64,000 nucleotides of DNA from Paraburkholderia sp. FT54 (GTDB lineage Bacteria; Pseudomonadota; Gammaproteobacteria; Burkholderiales; Burkholderiaceae). The stretch is from NCBI RefSeq assembly GCF_031585635.1, contig NZ_CP134196.1, positions 248,001-312,000 on the forward strand. Reading direction: 5' to 3'. This document shows, piece by piece, positions 15,808-24,134 of this stretch. A model generated the notes under the pieces. It worked only from the letters and a program-made list of their open reading frames with translations. It searched no databases and was not told where the DNA came from. A program made the translations under genes and the position numbers. The number at the start of each line of letters is the position of its first letter. Position 1 is the first letter of the stretch.

Positions 15808-17244
15808 ATGTCGGTTTCGTCATCCGCCACTACGCGCCCCGGCGCTTCCTCGCTGATCACCTCGCTGGTCGCGGCCGCGTTGTTCATGGAAAACCTCGAC
15901 GGCTCGATCATCGCAACCGCGCTACCGCAGATGGCGCATTCGTTTCATATCACGCCGGTCGAGTTGAGCATCGGCATTACGTCGTATCTGTTGACGCTTG
16001 CGGTATTCATTCCGATCAGCGGCTGGATCGCCGACCGGGTTGGCGTCCGCACGGTGTTCACGGCGGCGCTGGCGATCTTCACCGCCGCATCGGTGCTGTG
16101 CGGGCTGACCGACAACCTCGTCGAATTCACCGGCGCGCGGATTTTGCAAGGCATTGGCGGCGCGATGATGGTGCCGGTCGGACGGCTTGCCGTGCTGCGC
16201 GCCACGCCTAAAGAAGGCCTGATGCGCGCGATCTCGATCATCACGTGGCCGGGGCTGGTCGCGCCGGTCCTTGGACCGCCGCTCGGCGGCTTCATCACCA
16301 CGTACTCGTCGTGGCGCTGGATTTTCTATCTGAACGTGCCGCTCGGTCTTGCGGGCATGGTGCTCGCGTGGCGCTTCATCAGCGCGGAACGCGACACGGA
16401 TCGTCGGCCGTTCGACATGTTGGGTTTCGTGCTCACCGGAGTCGCGGGCACCTCGGTGATGTACGCGATGGAGGCGATCGGCCGCGCCGACACGTCATGG
16501 CGCACAGCCTTGGTGTTTCTGGCGATCGGTCTCGCGGCTTGCGCGGCGGCGTGGTTCCATCTGCGACGCAGCGCGCATCCCATGATCGATCTGTCGGCGT
16601 TCCGGATCAGGACGTTCATGGTGGCGATCGGTGGCGGGTCGCTGTTCCGCATCGCGATCGGCTCGGTGCCGTTTCTGCTGCCGTTGATGTTTCAGGTCGG
16701 CTTCGGCATGAATCCGTTTCAGTCGGGCTTGCTCACGCTCGGGGTATTCGCCGGCAATCTGTCGACGAAACTCGTCACGACACAGATCTTGCGTCGCTTC
16801 GGCTTTCGCGCGGTGCTCCTGTACAACGGCGCGTTTGCCGCGGTGACGCTAGCGAGCATGAGTCTGCTGACCGCCTCCACGCCGTATGGATGGGTCCTCT
16901 TTGCGCTATTCGTCAGCGGCGTCGCGCGGTCGCTGCAATTCACGGCGATCAACACGCTCGGCTTCGCGGATGTGCCGAAGCAGCAGATGAGCGGGGCGTC
17001 GACCTTATCGAGCACGCTGGGCCAGATGACGATGGGGATGGGCGTCGCGGCCGGCGCGATTGCGTTGCGGATCGCGGCGTGGTGGCACGGCCACGACGCG
17101 CAGACACTGGCGCCGGCCGATTTCACCATCGCGTTTCTGATGATGGCGGCATTGAGTGTGATCGCGATAGCCGATGTTTTTTCGTTGTCGCCCGATGCCG
17201 GCTCGCATGTTAGCGGGCATCGGCGCACGGGCGAGACGTCGTGA
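15808..17244 (+). CDS. DHA2 (EmrB/QacA) family MFS efflux transporter
   Basis: A 478-residue permease of the 14-helix DHA2 family. Helix 1 carries LDGSIIATALPQMAHSF (the LDxTIVNVALP-like motif), loop 2-3 has GWIADRVGVRTVF, and motif C appears as GLVAPVLGPPLGGFI. The start is the ATG at 15808 after TCAGGAGTG. Such proteins export hydrophobic drugs or, in some cases, metabolites using the proton gradient. There is no adjacent regulator or membrane-fusion partner, so the substrate is unknown. Confidence 0.9.
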   Translation: MSVSSSATTRPGASSLITSLVAAALFMENLDGSIIATALPQMAHSFHITPVELSIGITSYLLTLAVFIPISGWIADRVGVRTVFTAALAIFTAASVLCGLTDNLVEFTGARILQGIGGAMMVPVGRLAVLRATPKEGLMRAISIITWPGLVAPVLGPPLGGFITTYSSWRWIFYLNVPLGLAGMVLAWRFISAERDTDRRPFDMLGFVLTGVAGTSVMYAMEAIGRADTSWRTALVFLAIGLAACAAAWFHLRRSAHPMIDLSAFRIRTFMVAIGGGSLFRIAIGSVPFLLPLMFQVGFGMNPFQSGLLTLGVFAGNLSTKLVTTQILRRFGFRAVLLYNGAFAAVTLASMSLLTASTPYGWVLFALFVSGVARSLQFTAINTLGFADVPKQQMSGASTLSSTLGQMTMGMGVAAGAIALRIAAWWHGHDAQTLAPADFTIAFLMMAALSVIAIADVFSLSPDAGSHVSGHRRTGETS

Positions 17245-17246
17245 CG

Positions 17247-17282
17247 AAACAGGCGAGTACAGCCAGCGCATTACGCCTGTTT
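17247..17282. terminator. Candidate bidirectional terminator
   Basis: AAACAGGCG (17247-17255) and CGCCTGTTT (17274-17282) form a 9-bp stem with an 18-base loop and T/A-rich ends, between the convergent MFS and SDR genes. The ends suit termination from both sides. Confidence 0.45.
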
Positions 17283-17322
17283 AAACGTTAAACCGCGATA
17301 CGCGAGCATCGTGGCCCGCGAC

Positions 17323-18093
17323 TCAAATCGACTTCACTTCTCCGCCGTCCATCCGTAAGGTCGAACCGGTCATCCAGTGCGCCTCCGGCGATACGACGAA
17401 CGCCATCAACGCGGCAATCTCCTCCGGCGTGCCGTAACGCGCGATACCCGCTTCAACCGGAAACTTTGCTGTCGCTTCTTCGACGGACAGGTTATGCAGC
17501 GGCGCCCAATGTTCCAGGTACGAGCGTCGCCGGCCGGTCATCACGGGTCCCGGCAACACGCTGTTGACCTGCACGCCGTCGGCGATGCCGCGATCCGAGA
17601 ATGCTTTCGCGAGCGCCACGATCGCCGCGTTGATCGTGCCCACCGCCGCATAAGGCGCCTTGGGAAACAGTGCCGAGTTCCCGGACATCAGCACGACCGA
17701 TCCTGAACTCTCCTTTAACGACGGCCACGCCGCGATCGTCAATCGACGCGCGCCGTGCAGCTTGAGCGCGAGACCGTGGTCCCATTGCTCATCGGTCATC
17801 TCGAGCACGTCGATCTGCGGCACGGCGCCCGCAATGTTGAGCAAGGCGTCGATCCGCCCGAACGTCGCGAGCGTCCGGTCGACGACTTGCTGTGCGGCGT
17901 CAGGTTCAGACAGGTCGATGTCGATGACGAGCGTTTCGGCGCCCGCTTTCTTCACGTCGTTGGCGGTCTCCTGGAGGTTCGCGCGGTTGCGCGCCACGAG
18001 CACGATCGAGTCAAAATCCCGCGCCAGTCTGATGGCGGTCGAACGACCGATACCCTGGCTTGCGCCCGTCACGATTGCGACTTTGCTGGACAT
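17323..18093 (-). CDS. Short-chain dehydrogenase/reductase-like protein with atypical active site
   Basis: 256 residues with a Rossmann fold: TGASQGIG (9-16), a D at the end of the third strand (VIDIDLSEPD), NIAGAVPQ and the C-terminal MTGSTLRMDGGEV. Ser and Tyr of the SDR site are present (LMSGNS, Tyr148), but the family lysine of YxxxK is replaced: the sequence is YAAVG, with Gly152. Either it has an unusual mechanism or it is a pseudo-enzyme. It is the last gene of a three-gene minus-strand unit with two alpha/beta hydrolases, divergent from a CGNR regulator. Confidence 0.85.
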   Translation of the reverse strand: MSSKVAIVTGASQGIGRSTAIRLARDFDSIVLVARNRANLQETANDVKKAGAETLVIDIDLSEPDAAQQVVDRTLATFGRIDALLNIAGAVPQIDVLEMTDEQWDHGLALKLHGARRLTIAAWPSLKESSGSVVLMSGNSALFPKAPYAAVGTINAAIVALAKAFSDRGIADGVQVNSVLPGPVMTGRRRSYLEHWAPLHNLSVEEATAKFPVEAGIARYGTPEEIAALMAFVVSPEAHWMTGSTLRMDGGEVKSI

Positions 18094-18144
18094 GTTGCGT
18101 CTCCTGGTTGATTGAATGAACCGCGGTTCAGAACTTCGGATATT

Positions 18145-18999
18145 TCATCGGTCGAGGAAATCCGAAATAGCCGCGGCGATTTCGGTGGAGTGCGTCTCCA
18201 GAGCGAAGTGGCCGGTATCGAAGAAGCGCACCACGGCGCCCGGAATGTCGCGCCTGAATGCGTCGGCGCCGGCGGGCAGAAAGAACGGATCGTTTTTCCC
18301 CCACACGGCGAGCAGCGGCGGCTGATGCGCGCGGAAGTATTGCTGGAATGCCGGGTACAGCGCGACGTTGCTTTGATAGTCGCGGAACAGATCGAGTTGT
18401 ACTTCGTGCGCGTCCGGCCGGCTCAGATAGAAGTCGTCGAGCGAGTAACCGTCAGGCGACACGGACGCCGTGTCGGGTACGCCATGCGTGTACTGCCAGA
18501 CGGTCATCTCGTGCGTGAGCATTGCGCGAAGCGCGTCCCGATTCGCGGGCGAAGCGTCTTGCCAGTACGCACGGATAGGATTCCAGCCTTCGCTCAATCC
18601 TTCCGCGTAAGCGTTGCCGTTCTGCGAAATGATGGCGGTGATCCGCTCGGGATGTCTGACTGCGAGGCGCAAACCGGTGGGCGCACCGTAGTCGAATACG
18701 TAGACCGCAAAGCGGTCGAAGCCGATCACCTCGGTGAAATGCTCGATGACGTTGGCGATGTTGTCGAACGTGTAGGCAAATTCGTCGCGGCTGGGCATGT
18801 CGGATTGACCGAAGCCGGGCAGATCCGGCGCGACGATATGGAAACGGTCGGCGAGCTTCGGAATCAGGTCCCGAAACATATGGCTCGAACTCGGAAAGCC
18901 GTGCAGAAGCAGCAGCTTTGGGGCGCCAGGGCGGCCGGCTTCACGGTAGAACACCTTGAAGCCGTGTACGTCGGCGTGACGATAAGCGATTGAAGTCAT
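18145..18999 (-). CDS. Alpha/beta hydrolase with Asp nucleophile (epoxide hydrolase / dehalogenase-like)
   Basis: 284 residues, alpha/beta hydrolase fold. LLHGFPSSSHMFR forms the oxyanion region, DLPGFGQSD follows strand 4, and the nucleophile elbow is VFDYGAP with Asp103 in place of Ser. The charge relay His lies in DTGHFALE near the C-terminus. Asp nucleophiles mark the haloalkane/haloacetate dehalogenases and epoxide hydrolases, which go through an ester intermediate. It is the middle gene of the unit with the SDR and the other hydrolase. The substrate is unknown. Confidence 0.85.
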   Translation of the reverse strand: MTSIAYRHADVHGFKVFYREAGRPGAPKLLLLHGFPSSSHMFRDLIPKLADRFHIVAPDLPGFGQSDMPSRDEFAYTFDNIANVIEHFTEVIGFDRFAVYVFDYGAPTGLRLAVRHPERITAIISQNGNAYAEGLSEGWNPIRAYWQDASPANRDALRAMLTHEMTVWQYTHGVPDTASVSPDGYSLDDFYLSRPDAHEVQLDLFRDYQSNVALYPAFQQYFRAHQPPLLAVWGKNDPFFLPAGADAFRRDIPGAVVRFFDTGHFALETHSTEIAAAISDFLDR

Positions 19000-19091
19000 G
19001 GTCTGCCTCCTGAGTGGAACAGTTTTGAACGGGTGACGAAAGGCACCGTACGATGTTGGTATCGCCGGTCGTACGGAACTCGCGGATACCG

Positions 19092-19787
19092 TTAGCGAAT
19101 GGAAACCGACTGGGCCGCTTCGGCGATGACATGTGTCACCGCGTCGGGAGCCGTCACGATCGGTGTGTGATCGGCCTGATACGACCGCACGTGCGCCTTC
19201 ATGCGAGCGGCCATGAAATGCTGGGTGTCGGGGTTGATCATCCGGTCCTGTTCGGCAACCAGGAACCAGCTTGGACGGTCGTTCCAGAGCGGACGTCCGA
19301 CCGCTTCGCTAACGCACGACACCGAAATCGGACGCTGCACCGCAGCGAGCACCGCCAGCTCCTGCGGCGTCGCGTGCTGCGCAAACGCCTGGGCGAACGC
19401 TTCTTGCGGCAGCCATATCAAGCCGTGTCGATCCGGCGCGAGTTTCGGCGCCAGCGGATGCGTTTCGCCGCGATAGAACACATCGCCGACCGTTTCTCCT
19501 TCACTCGGTGCCAGCGCGGCGACATAGACCAATGCCCTGATTTTTTCGGACCGGCTCGACCCGATCACGGCACCGGCATACGCATGGCCGGTGAGCACCA
19601 CCGGGCCTTCGATCCGTTCCAGCGTCCGGTCGAGGGCGGCCACATCCTCACTCAGCGACGTGAGCGGCACCGGAGCAGCGACTGCGTCGATCCCCTGTTC
19701 CCTCAGACCCTCGATCACCTTGCTCCAGCTCGATCCGTCCGCCCATGCGCCGTGCACCAGCACCGCGCTCACATTGCCGGAAGACAT
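19092..19787 (-). CDS. Alpha/beta hydrolase-like protein lacking the nucleophile Ser
   Basis: 231 residues of the esterase group related to plant methyl esterases. VLVHGAWADGSSW at the N-terminus and the C-terminal YQADHTPIVTAPDAV (His of the triad) are in place. The nucleophile elbow reads GHAYAG (67-72), so Ala69 stands where GxSxG needs Ser. Classical ester hydrolysis is therefore unlikely, unless a cofactor-free oxygenase or lyase type of chemistry is used. First gene of the three-gene unit; its promoter faces the CGNR regulator. Confidence 0.85.
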   Translation of the reverse strand: MSSGNVSAVLVHGAWADGSSWSKVIEGLREQGIDAVAAPVPLTSLSEDVAALDRTLERIEGPVVLTGHAYAGAVIGSSRSEKIRALVYVAALAPSEGETVGDVFYRGETHPLAPKLAPDRHGLIWLPQEAFAQAFAQHATPQELAVLAAVQRPISVSCVSEAVGRPLWNDRPSWFLVAEQDRMINPDTQHFMAARMKAHVRSYQADHTPIVTAPDAVTHVIAEAAQSVSIR

Positions 19788-19850
19788 GTCCCGCTCCTTT
19801 GAAAATGGTGAATGCTGCTTGCGAAATACGGCCAGATCCGCCGTTTCTTT

Positions 19851-19923
19851 GTAACCTGTATAGCTATGTTTTAGAGGTTACTAACTTAATGTGTAACTTG
19901 TCAAGCGCATTGTTAGTGGTTAC
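19851..19923. promoter_or_regulatory. GTAACC/GGTTAC repeats between the hydrolase operon and CGNR regulator
   Basis: The AT-rich divergent promoter region carries GTAACC at 19851-19856, GGTTAC at 19876-19881 and again GGTTAC at 19918-19923, plus GTAAC-like partial copies between. The first two form an inverted pair 25 bp apart and the last is a direct copy of the second. Repeats at this spacing fit operators for the adjacent regulator; this is inference. Confidence 0.45.
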
Positions 19924-19960
19924 GATGCTGACATCGTCATTGCACATTGATTACAAGAAA

Positions 19961-20593
19961 ATGGACTACCGTCAGATTCCCGCGATTTTCGTAGCCGATG
20001 CGCCGGGCCTCGATTTCCTGAACTCGGTTGCGACACCGGTGGATGAACAGGTCGACTGGATTAGCGATGGAGCGGGCTTGCTGGCCTGGTTGGAGCAGGC
20101 TGGATTGGCGCCGCGCGCCGCGCTCGCGGCGCTGCTTGCGCAGTCCACGCCGGCCGAGCTCGACGCCGTTGCGGCGCAAGCTCGCGCGCTGCGCGAGTGG
20201 TTCAGAGGATTTGCGCAGAAAAGGAAGGGGCGGCCGTTGACTGCGAGAGATCTGCGTGAGCTCGCGCCGCTGAATCAGCTGCTCGAGCGGGACGATCGAT
20301 ATGGAGAAATCGTCGCCAATGCGACGGGCGGCGCGTCGCCCTTCGAACTCCGCACGAATCGGCGCTGGAAGTCGCCGGAGTCATTGCTGATGCCCATCGC
20401 GGAAGCGTTGGCGAACCTGGTGTGTGACGAAGACTTCACGCAGGTGAAGGCATGTGAAGGTCCGCGCTGCACGTTGATGTTTGCGGATCACACGCGGGGT
20501 CACGCGCGCCGCTGGTGCAGCATGGCCATTTGCGGGAACCGCGCGAAGGTTGCCGCTCACCGGAAGCGGCTTAAGGAACAGCAAGCCGAGTGA
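19961..20593 (+). CDS. ABATE / CGNR zinc-finger transcriptional regulator
   Basis: About 210 residues. The N-terminal ABATE stress-sensor domain starts IPAIFVADAPGLDFLNSV, and the C-terminal CGNR zinc finger has its four cysteines in CEGPRCTLMF and RRWCSMAICGNRAKVAAHRK. The ATG at 19961 matches the usual family start a few residues before the FVAD block; an in-frame ATG at 19925 is possible. It is divergent from the hydrolase/hydrolase/SDR unit and is likely its regulator. Ligands of this family are mostly unknown. Confidence 0.85.
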   Translation: MDYRQIPAIFVADAPGLDFLNSVATPVDEQVDWISDGAGLLAWLEQAGLAPRAALAALLAQSTPAELDAVAAQARALREWFRGFAQKRKGRPLTARDLRELAPLNQLLERDDRYGEIVANATGGASPFELRTNRRWKSPESLLMPIAEALANLVCDEDFTQVKACEGPRCTLMFADHTRGHARRWCSMAICGNRAKVAAHRKRLKEQQAE

Positions 20594-20712
20594 GCTAGTC
20601 GATGGCGACGCTTGGGAGTCGACGCAGCGTCGAACTGCGGATTGTGCCGATCGCATGCGGCCATCCGCTGCATGCCGTTCGAGTGAATCTGCGAATGCTT
20701 CCGGCGCGCAGC

Positions 20713-20718
20713 TATAAT
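20713..20718 (+). promoter_or_regulatory. Consensus -10 box before lipoprotein gene
   Basis: A perfect TATAAT lies 32 bp before the GTG start of the small lipoprotein gene. A matching -35 box is not obvious, so the element may depend on other factors. Confidence 0.45.
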
Positions 20719-20749
20719 CGCGCTCGAACATGGTTAGGGAAGTTTACTC

Positions 20750-21205
20750 GTGAAAAAGATCGCTGCCTTTGTGCTCGTTGCGCTTGTACTGACCGGTTGC
20801 TCGTCTCCCGAAAAGCAGGAGCGGCAAGCGCAGAACTTTCTCCACAACGAAGCCAACCTTACCGCCGCCCAACGCAATGCGGCGGTCGACTGCGAACCGG
20901 CGAACTGCGACGCTGCTTGGGCGCTTACGAAACGTTATATCGAGCGGCATTCCGATACCGCCGTGACACGCGCGGACGCGGTCGCAATCGACACCGACGT
21001 GCCCAGTGGTTCGGGCAAGGTTGCCTTTTCGGCGACCCGCGCGGCAAAAGGTGCAGGCGCGACTTTGACTCTCTTTGCGCAGTGCCGCGGCATGTATGGG
21101 CCGGACAATGCGAAAGGTTCGGACTATGACGAGTGCGCCGAGAAGATCCTCAAGACACAGAACGGCTATGTGGCGTTTCTTAGGGCAGGTGCGTCCGGTC
21201 AATAA
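20750..21205 (+). CDS. Small secreted lipoprotein
   Basis: 151 residues starting at GTG 20750. A short signal peptide ends in the lipobox LTGCSS (KKIAAFVLVALVLTGC), so the mature protein is lipidated and probably in the outer membrane. The mature part has pairs of cysteines (DCEPANCDAAW, AQCRGMY, DECAEKI) that could form disulfides. I do not recognise the family. Its 3' end overlaps the truncated, convergent arsC remnant by 26 bp. Confidence 0.8.
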   Translation: MKKIAAFVLVALVLTGCSSPEKQERQAQNFLHNEANLTAAQRNAAVDCEPANCDAAWALTKRYIERHSDTAVTRADAVAIDTDVPSGSGKVAFSATRAAKGAGATLTLFAQCRGMYGPDNAKGSDYDECAEKILKTQNGYVAFLRAGASGQ

Positions 21206-21326
21206 CGCCTAAGGGCAGCCTCTTCAAATACCCGATGATCTTCGGCTCGACGCCCGCATTGCGAATCATCGCCAACGTATTGCGCGAAGTGCCGCAATCG
21301 GGATTGTGATAGATCGTGACGCTCAT
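21180..21326 (-). pseudogene. arsC: Truncated arsenate reductase, glutaredoxin type
   Basis: The frame starts MSVTIYHNPDCGTSRNTLAM with the catalytic Cys of the thioredoxin-fold arsenate reductases, then IRNAGVEPKIIGYLKRLPL. It then leaves the family and stops after 48 residues, where about 140 are expected; the C-terminal substrate-binding arginines are missing. Its ATG overlaps the stop of the acr3 remnant, as in intact ars operons. The deletion reaches the 3' end of the lipoprotein gene. Confidence 0.85.
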
Positions 21327-21750
21327 GCACGCTGTTCATTCACGCTTTGTTTCGTCTCGTACCAGTGCTGCGAACGATTGACGACGCCGACCACCAGCAG
21401 CATCATCGGCACTTCGATCAGCACGCCGACAACGGTGGCCAGCGCGGCGCCCGAGTGGAATCCGAACAGACTGATCGCCGTGGCAACCGCCAGCTCGAAG
21501 AAATTGCTCGCTCCGATCAGACTCGACGGACCCGCCACACAATGCGCAACGCCGAGCCGGCGATTCAGCAGGTACGCGAGGCCGGAATTGAAGAACACCT
21601 GAAGCAGAATCGGCACCGCGAGCATGGCGATGACCAGCGGTTCCTCGACGATTGCCTGTCCCTGGAAGGCAAACAGCAACACGAGCGTGGCGAGCAGCGC
21701 GCCGATCGAATAGGGGCCGAGATGTGCGGCGACGTGGCAGTGTCGGTCAT
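21323..21750 (-). pseudogene. acr3: ACR3 arsenite permease, C-terminal remnant
   Basis: From about 21725 down, the frame reads HLGPYSIGALLATLVLLFAF and on through GASNFFELAVATAISLFG, ending VVNRSQHWYETKQ. This aligns with residues 233-357 of the intact ACR3 at 3407-4480. The first about 230 residues, including the metal-binding Cys, are gone; the part upstream is an unrelated frame over the end of arsR. No function is expected. Confidence 0.88.
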
Positions 21751-22073
21751 TTCTCGCGACAGCCCGGAAGGTCACTGGCGCCGCACGTCGTGCCCGCGCA
21801 GCAGTTTTCCGTGAGGAAGGCAATCAGATCCGTCATGGAATCGAAATTCGCCGAATAGATGACGAAGCGGCCATCTTGCCGTGGCTTCACCCATTCAGCG
21901 TGCGTCAGGTCCTTGAGGTGGAACGACAGGCTCGAAGGGGAGAGCCCCAATTGTTGCGCGATTTCGCCGGCCGCCATGCCGTCTTTCCCGGCGACGACCA
22001 GCAAGCGGAAAATCGCCAGACGAGATTCATGAGCGAGCGCGCCAAGGGCGCGTACCACGACGTTCGAGTTCAT
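21747..22073 (-). CDS. arsR: ArsR family arsenic-responsive repressor (copy 3)
   Basis: A 108-residue intact winged-helix repressor with recognition segment SPSSLSFHLKDLTHAEWVKP. It carries the same type of C-terminal As(III) site as the other two copies: Cys91-Cys92 and Cys97 (ENCCAGTTCGA). It heads a decayed operon whose acr3 and arsC are truncated, so it is an orphan regulator that may still act on the other ars promoters. The TCCA-N6-TGGA motif is not present in its own upstream region. Confidence 0.9.
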   Translation of the reverse strand: MNSNVVVRALGALAHESRLAIFRLLVVAGKDGMAAGEIAQQLGLSPSSLSFHLKDLTHAEWVKPRQDGRFVIYSANFDSMTDLIAFLTENCCAGTTCGASDLPGCREK

Positions 22074-22400
22074 GACCGCACGATACGCCTTTCGTTTTTA
22101 TATTTAAAGTACTGTTGAAATGAAGGTTGAACATCGCGTTCGGCGTAGCGGTGCGGTTCAGCAGGTAGCGCAAAGTGTCTTGCCGAGAAGCAGGTTGCAC
22201 GCAGGGTGTTTTCTATTCAGATTTCGCCGACAAGAAAGCACAGTTTCTTCAACTGATGGCAGTCCTGCACGATCTGATCGACGCCGAAGGCCTGGATCGA
22301 ACATGATGGCTATGCGTACACGCTGCCTCTAACCGAGATTGCATTTGCCCTCCGCACGAACCATACTTGTTTTCTCCAGTATTGTTCGCGGCGAACGGCG
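22074..22400. other. Intergenic region with possible gene remnant, 327 bp
   Basis: The left part is AT-rich (TTTTATATTTAAAGTACTG) and probably holds the arsR promoter. On the plus strand at about 22199-22303 one frame reads CTQGVFYSDFADKKAQFLQL, then [16 protein letters not shown] and a stop. It has a protein-like composition but no start, because a stop lies 36 bp upstream. It may be the tail of a lost gene; I cannot name it. Confidence 0.35.
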
Positions 22401-23069
22401 ATGAACGATAACGATCCCGATGGCCATCACCAGACGCACCCGCACACCGACTCTCACGAGCACCATGGTAGTGCTTTGTCGGAGATGGATCTGCGTGTCC
22501 GCGCTCTGGAGTCCCTGCTGATTGAGAAAGGGTATGTCGATCCGCACGCACTGGACGTACTCGTCGAAACATATGAGCACAAAGTCGGGCCGCGCAATGG
22601 CGCGCGCGTGATCGCAAAGGCGTGGCGCGATCCGGCGTACAAACAATGGCTGCTGGACGACGCCACTGCGGCGATCGCGTCGCTCGGCTACACGGGCAGA
22701 CAGGGCGAGCACATGATCGTGCTGGAGAACACGCCCGCCGTGCACAACATGGTCGTCTGCACATTGTGTTCGTGCTACCCGTGGCCTGTGCTCGGACTTC
22801 CGCCGGTATGGTACAAATCGGCACCGTACCGGTCGCGTGCCGTCATCGATCCCCGTGGTGTATTGAAGGAGTTCGGCTTCGAATTACCCGTGGAAGTCGA
22901 GTTTCGCGTGTGGGATTCCACCGCTGAGGTTCGCTATCTTGTGTTGCCCATGCAGCCGCCCGGGACCGCTGATTTTTCCGAAGAGGCGCTAGCTGAACTG
23001 GTAACACGTGATTCGATGATCGGCACGGGATTGCCAAAGACTCCCGAGTCGATACGGGGGACACCATGA
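22401..23069 (+). CDS. nthA: Nitrile hydratase alpha subunit, cobalt type
   Basis: 222 residues. The alpha subunit carries the metal of nitrile hydratase, which hydrates R-CN to the amide. The claw motif is V-C-T-L-C-S-C (Cys120, Cys123, Cys125); Thr at the second position marks the low-spin cobalt(III) type rather than the iron type. Two cysteines are normally oxidised to sulfinate and sulfenate. The first 22 residues are an unusual His-rich leader with seven His ([15 protein letters not shown]). Its stop overlaps the beta-subunit start, so the two are translationally coupled. Confidence 0.95.
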   Translation: MNDNDPDGHHQTHPHTDSHEHHGSALSEMDLRVRALESLLIEKGYVDPHALDVLVETYEHKVGPRNGARVIAKAWRDPAYKQWLLDDATAAIASLGYTGRQGEHMIVLENTPAVHNMVVCTLCSCYPWPVLGLPPVWYKSAPYRSRAVIDPRGVLKEFGFELPVEVEFRVWDSTAEVRYLVLPMQPPGTADFSEEALAELVTRDSMIGTGLPKTPESIRGTP

Positions 23070-23731
23070 ACGGCGCGCAGGACCTCGGTGGCATGCAGAC
23101 TTTCGGTCCGATATGTCCCGATAACGACATCTCGCCCTTTCACGCCGACTGGGAGCGCAGGGTGCACGCGATCACGCTGGCCATGGGCGCAGTCGGTAAG
23201 TGGAACATCGACATGTCGCGCGCGGCGCGGGAGAGTTTGCCGCCGGTGCAATACCTGTCCAGCAGTTACTACGAGATCTGGTTTGCAGGTTTGAAGAAAC
23301 TTGTCCTGAGCACCGGTCTGGCTACGGCCGACGAAATCGAGTCAGGCGAGTCGAGAAGCGAAGCAGTGTCGGTACCGCGCGTGTTAATGGCCAAAGACGT
23401 CACCGCGGCGCTGTTCCGAGGCAGTCCCGTCGACCGGCCCGCGGCCGTCGAAGCACGATTTGCCATTGGCGACTGGGTGCGGGCCCGTCAGATCAATCCC
23501 ACCTCGCATACCCGTTTGCCGCGCTATTGTCGGGGCAAACGCGGGCGCATCGTTGCCGTGCATGGCACGCATGTCTTTCCCGATGCCAACGCGGTCGGCC
23601 TGGGCGAACAACCGCAATGGCTCTATACGGTGCGCTTCGACAGTGCTGAGCTTTGGGGAGCTGATACGACTGCGGCATCGGTCTGCGTCGATTGCTGGGA
23701 ACCGTATCTCGAGCAGCCGCCTGCGCCATGA
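23066..23731 (+). CDS. nthB: Nitrile hydratase beta subunit
   Basis: 221 residues, begins [16 protein letters not shown], the family start in which the DLGG-x-x-x-FGP segment contacts the alpha subunit. The central [20 protein letters not shown] and the C-terminal SH3-like barrel ([40 protein letters not shown]) are complete; two conserved arginines that hydrogen-bond the oxidised claw come from this subunit. Overlaps nthA by 4 bp and the activator gene by 4 bp. Confidence 0.95.
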   Translation: MNGAQDLGGMQTFGPICPDNDISPFHADWERRVHAITLAMGAVGKWNIDMSRAARESLPPVQYLSSSYYEIWFAGLKKLVLSTGLATADEIESGESRSEAVSVPRVLMAKDVTAALFRGSPVDRPAAVEARFAIGDWVRARQINPTSHTRLPRYCRGKRGRIVAVHGTHVFPDANAVGLGEQPQWLYTVRFDSAELWGADTTAASVCVDCWEPYLEQPPAP

Positions 23732-24096
23732 ATGATGCTCCAATGAACCTGCCCGAACTGCGCGCAGCATTGCCAGCACTGCCTTGCGACGACGCAGGGC
23801 CGGTTTTCAACGCACCGTGGGAAGCGCAGGCGTTTGCTATGACGTTGGCGTTATACGAGCGCGGCATGTTCACCTGGGCTGAGTGGGCAACGTGCTTGAA
23901 CGAGGCAATCCGCGCCGCGCAGGCCGCGGGCGACGCAGACCGCGGCGACACTTACTACTCGCATTGGCTGACAGCGCTGGAGCGCATCAGCACGATCAAG
24001 GGACTCGTGACCGACGACTCGCTTCTGCGTCGCCGCAACGCGTGGGACGCTGCAGCGCGCCGCACACCGCATGGACAGCCGATCGAGCTCGCGTGA
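23728..24096 (+). CDS. Nitrile hydratase activator / accessory protein
   Basis: 122 residues, homologous to the N-terminal domain of the nitrile hydratase beta subunit and found next to cobalt nitrile hydratases (P14K / NhlE-type). Motif FNAPWEAQAFAMTLALYERG with the FTWAEWATCLNEAI block. In characterised systems it swaps a cobalt-loaded alpha subunit into the apoenzyme and helps cysteine oxidation. The start overlaps the nthB stop (ATGA), so it is coupled to it. No CobW-type cobalt chaperone is seen nearby. Confidence 0.85.
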   Translation: MNDAPMNLPELRAALPALPCDDAGPVFNAPWEAQAFAMTLALYERGMFTWAEWATCLNEAIRAAQAAGDADRGDTYYSHWLTALERISTIKGLVTDDSLLRRRNAWDAAARRTPHGQPIELA

Positions 24097-24134
24097 CGGT
24101 CGGTTTGTTCTTCGTACGTTCCGAGGAGACGGCG

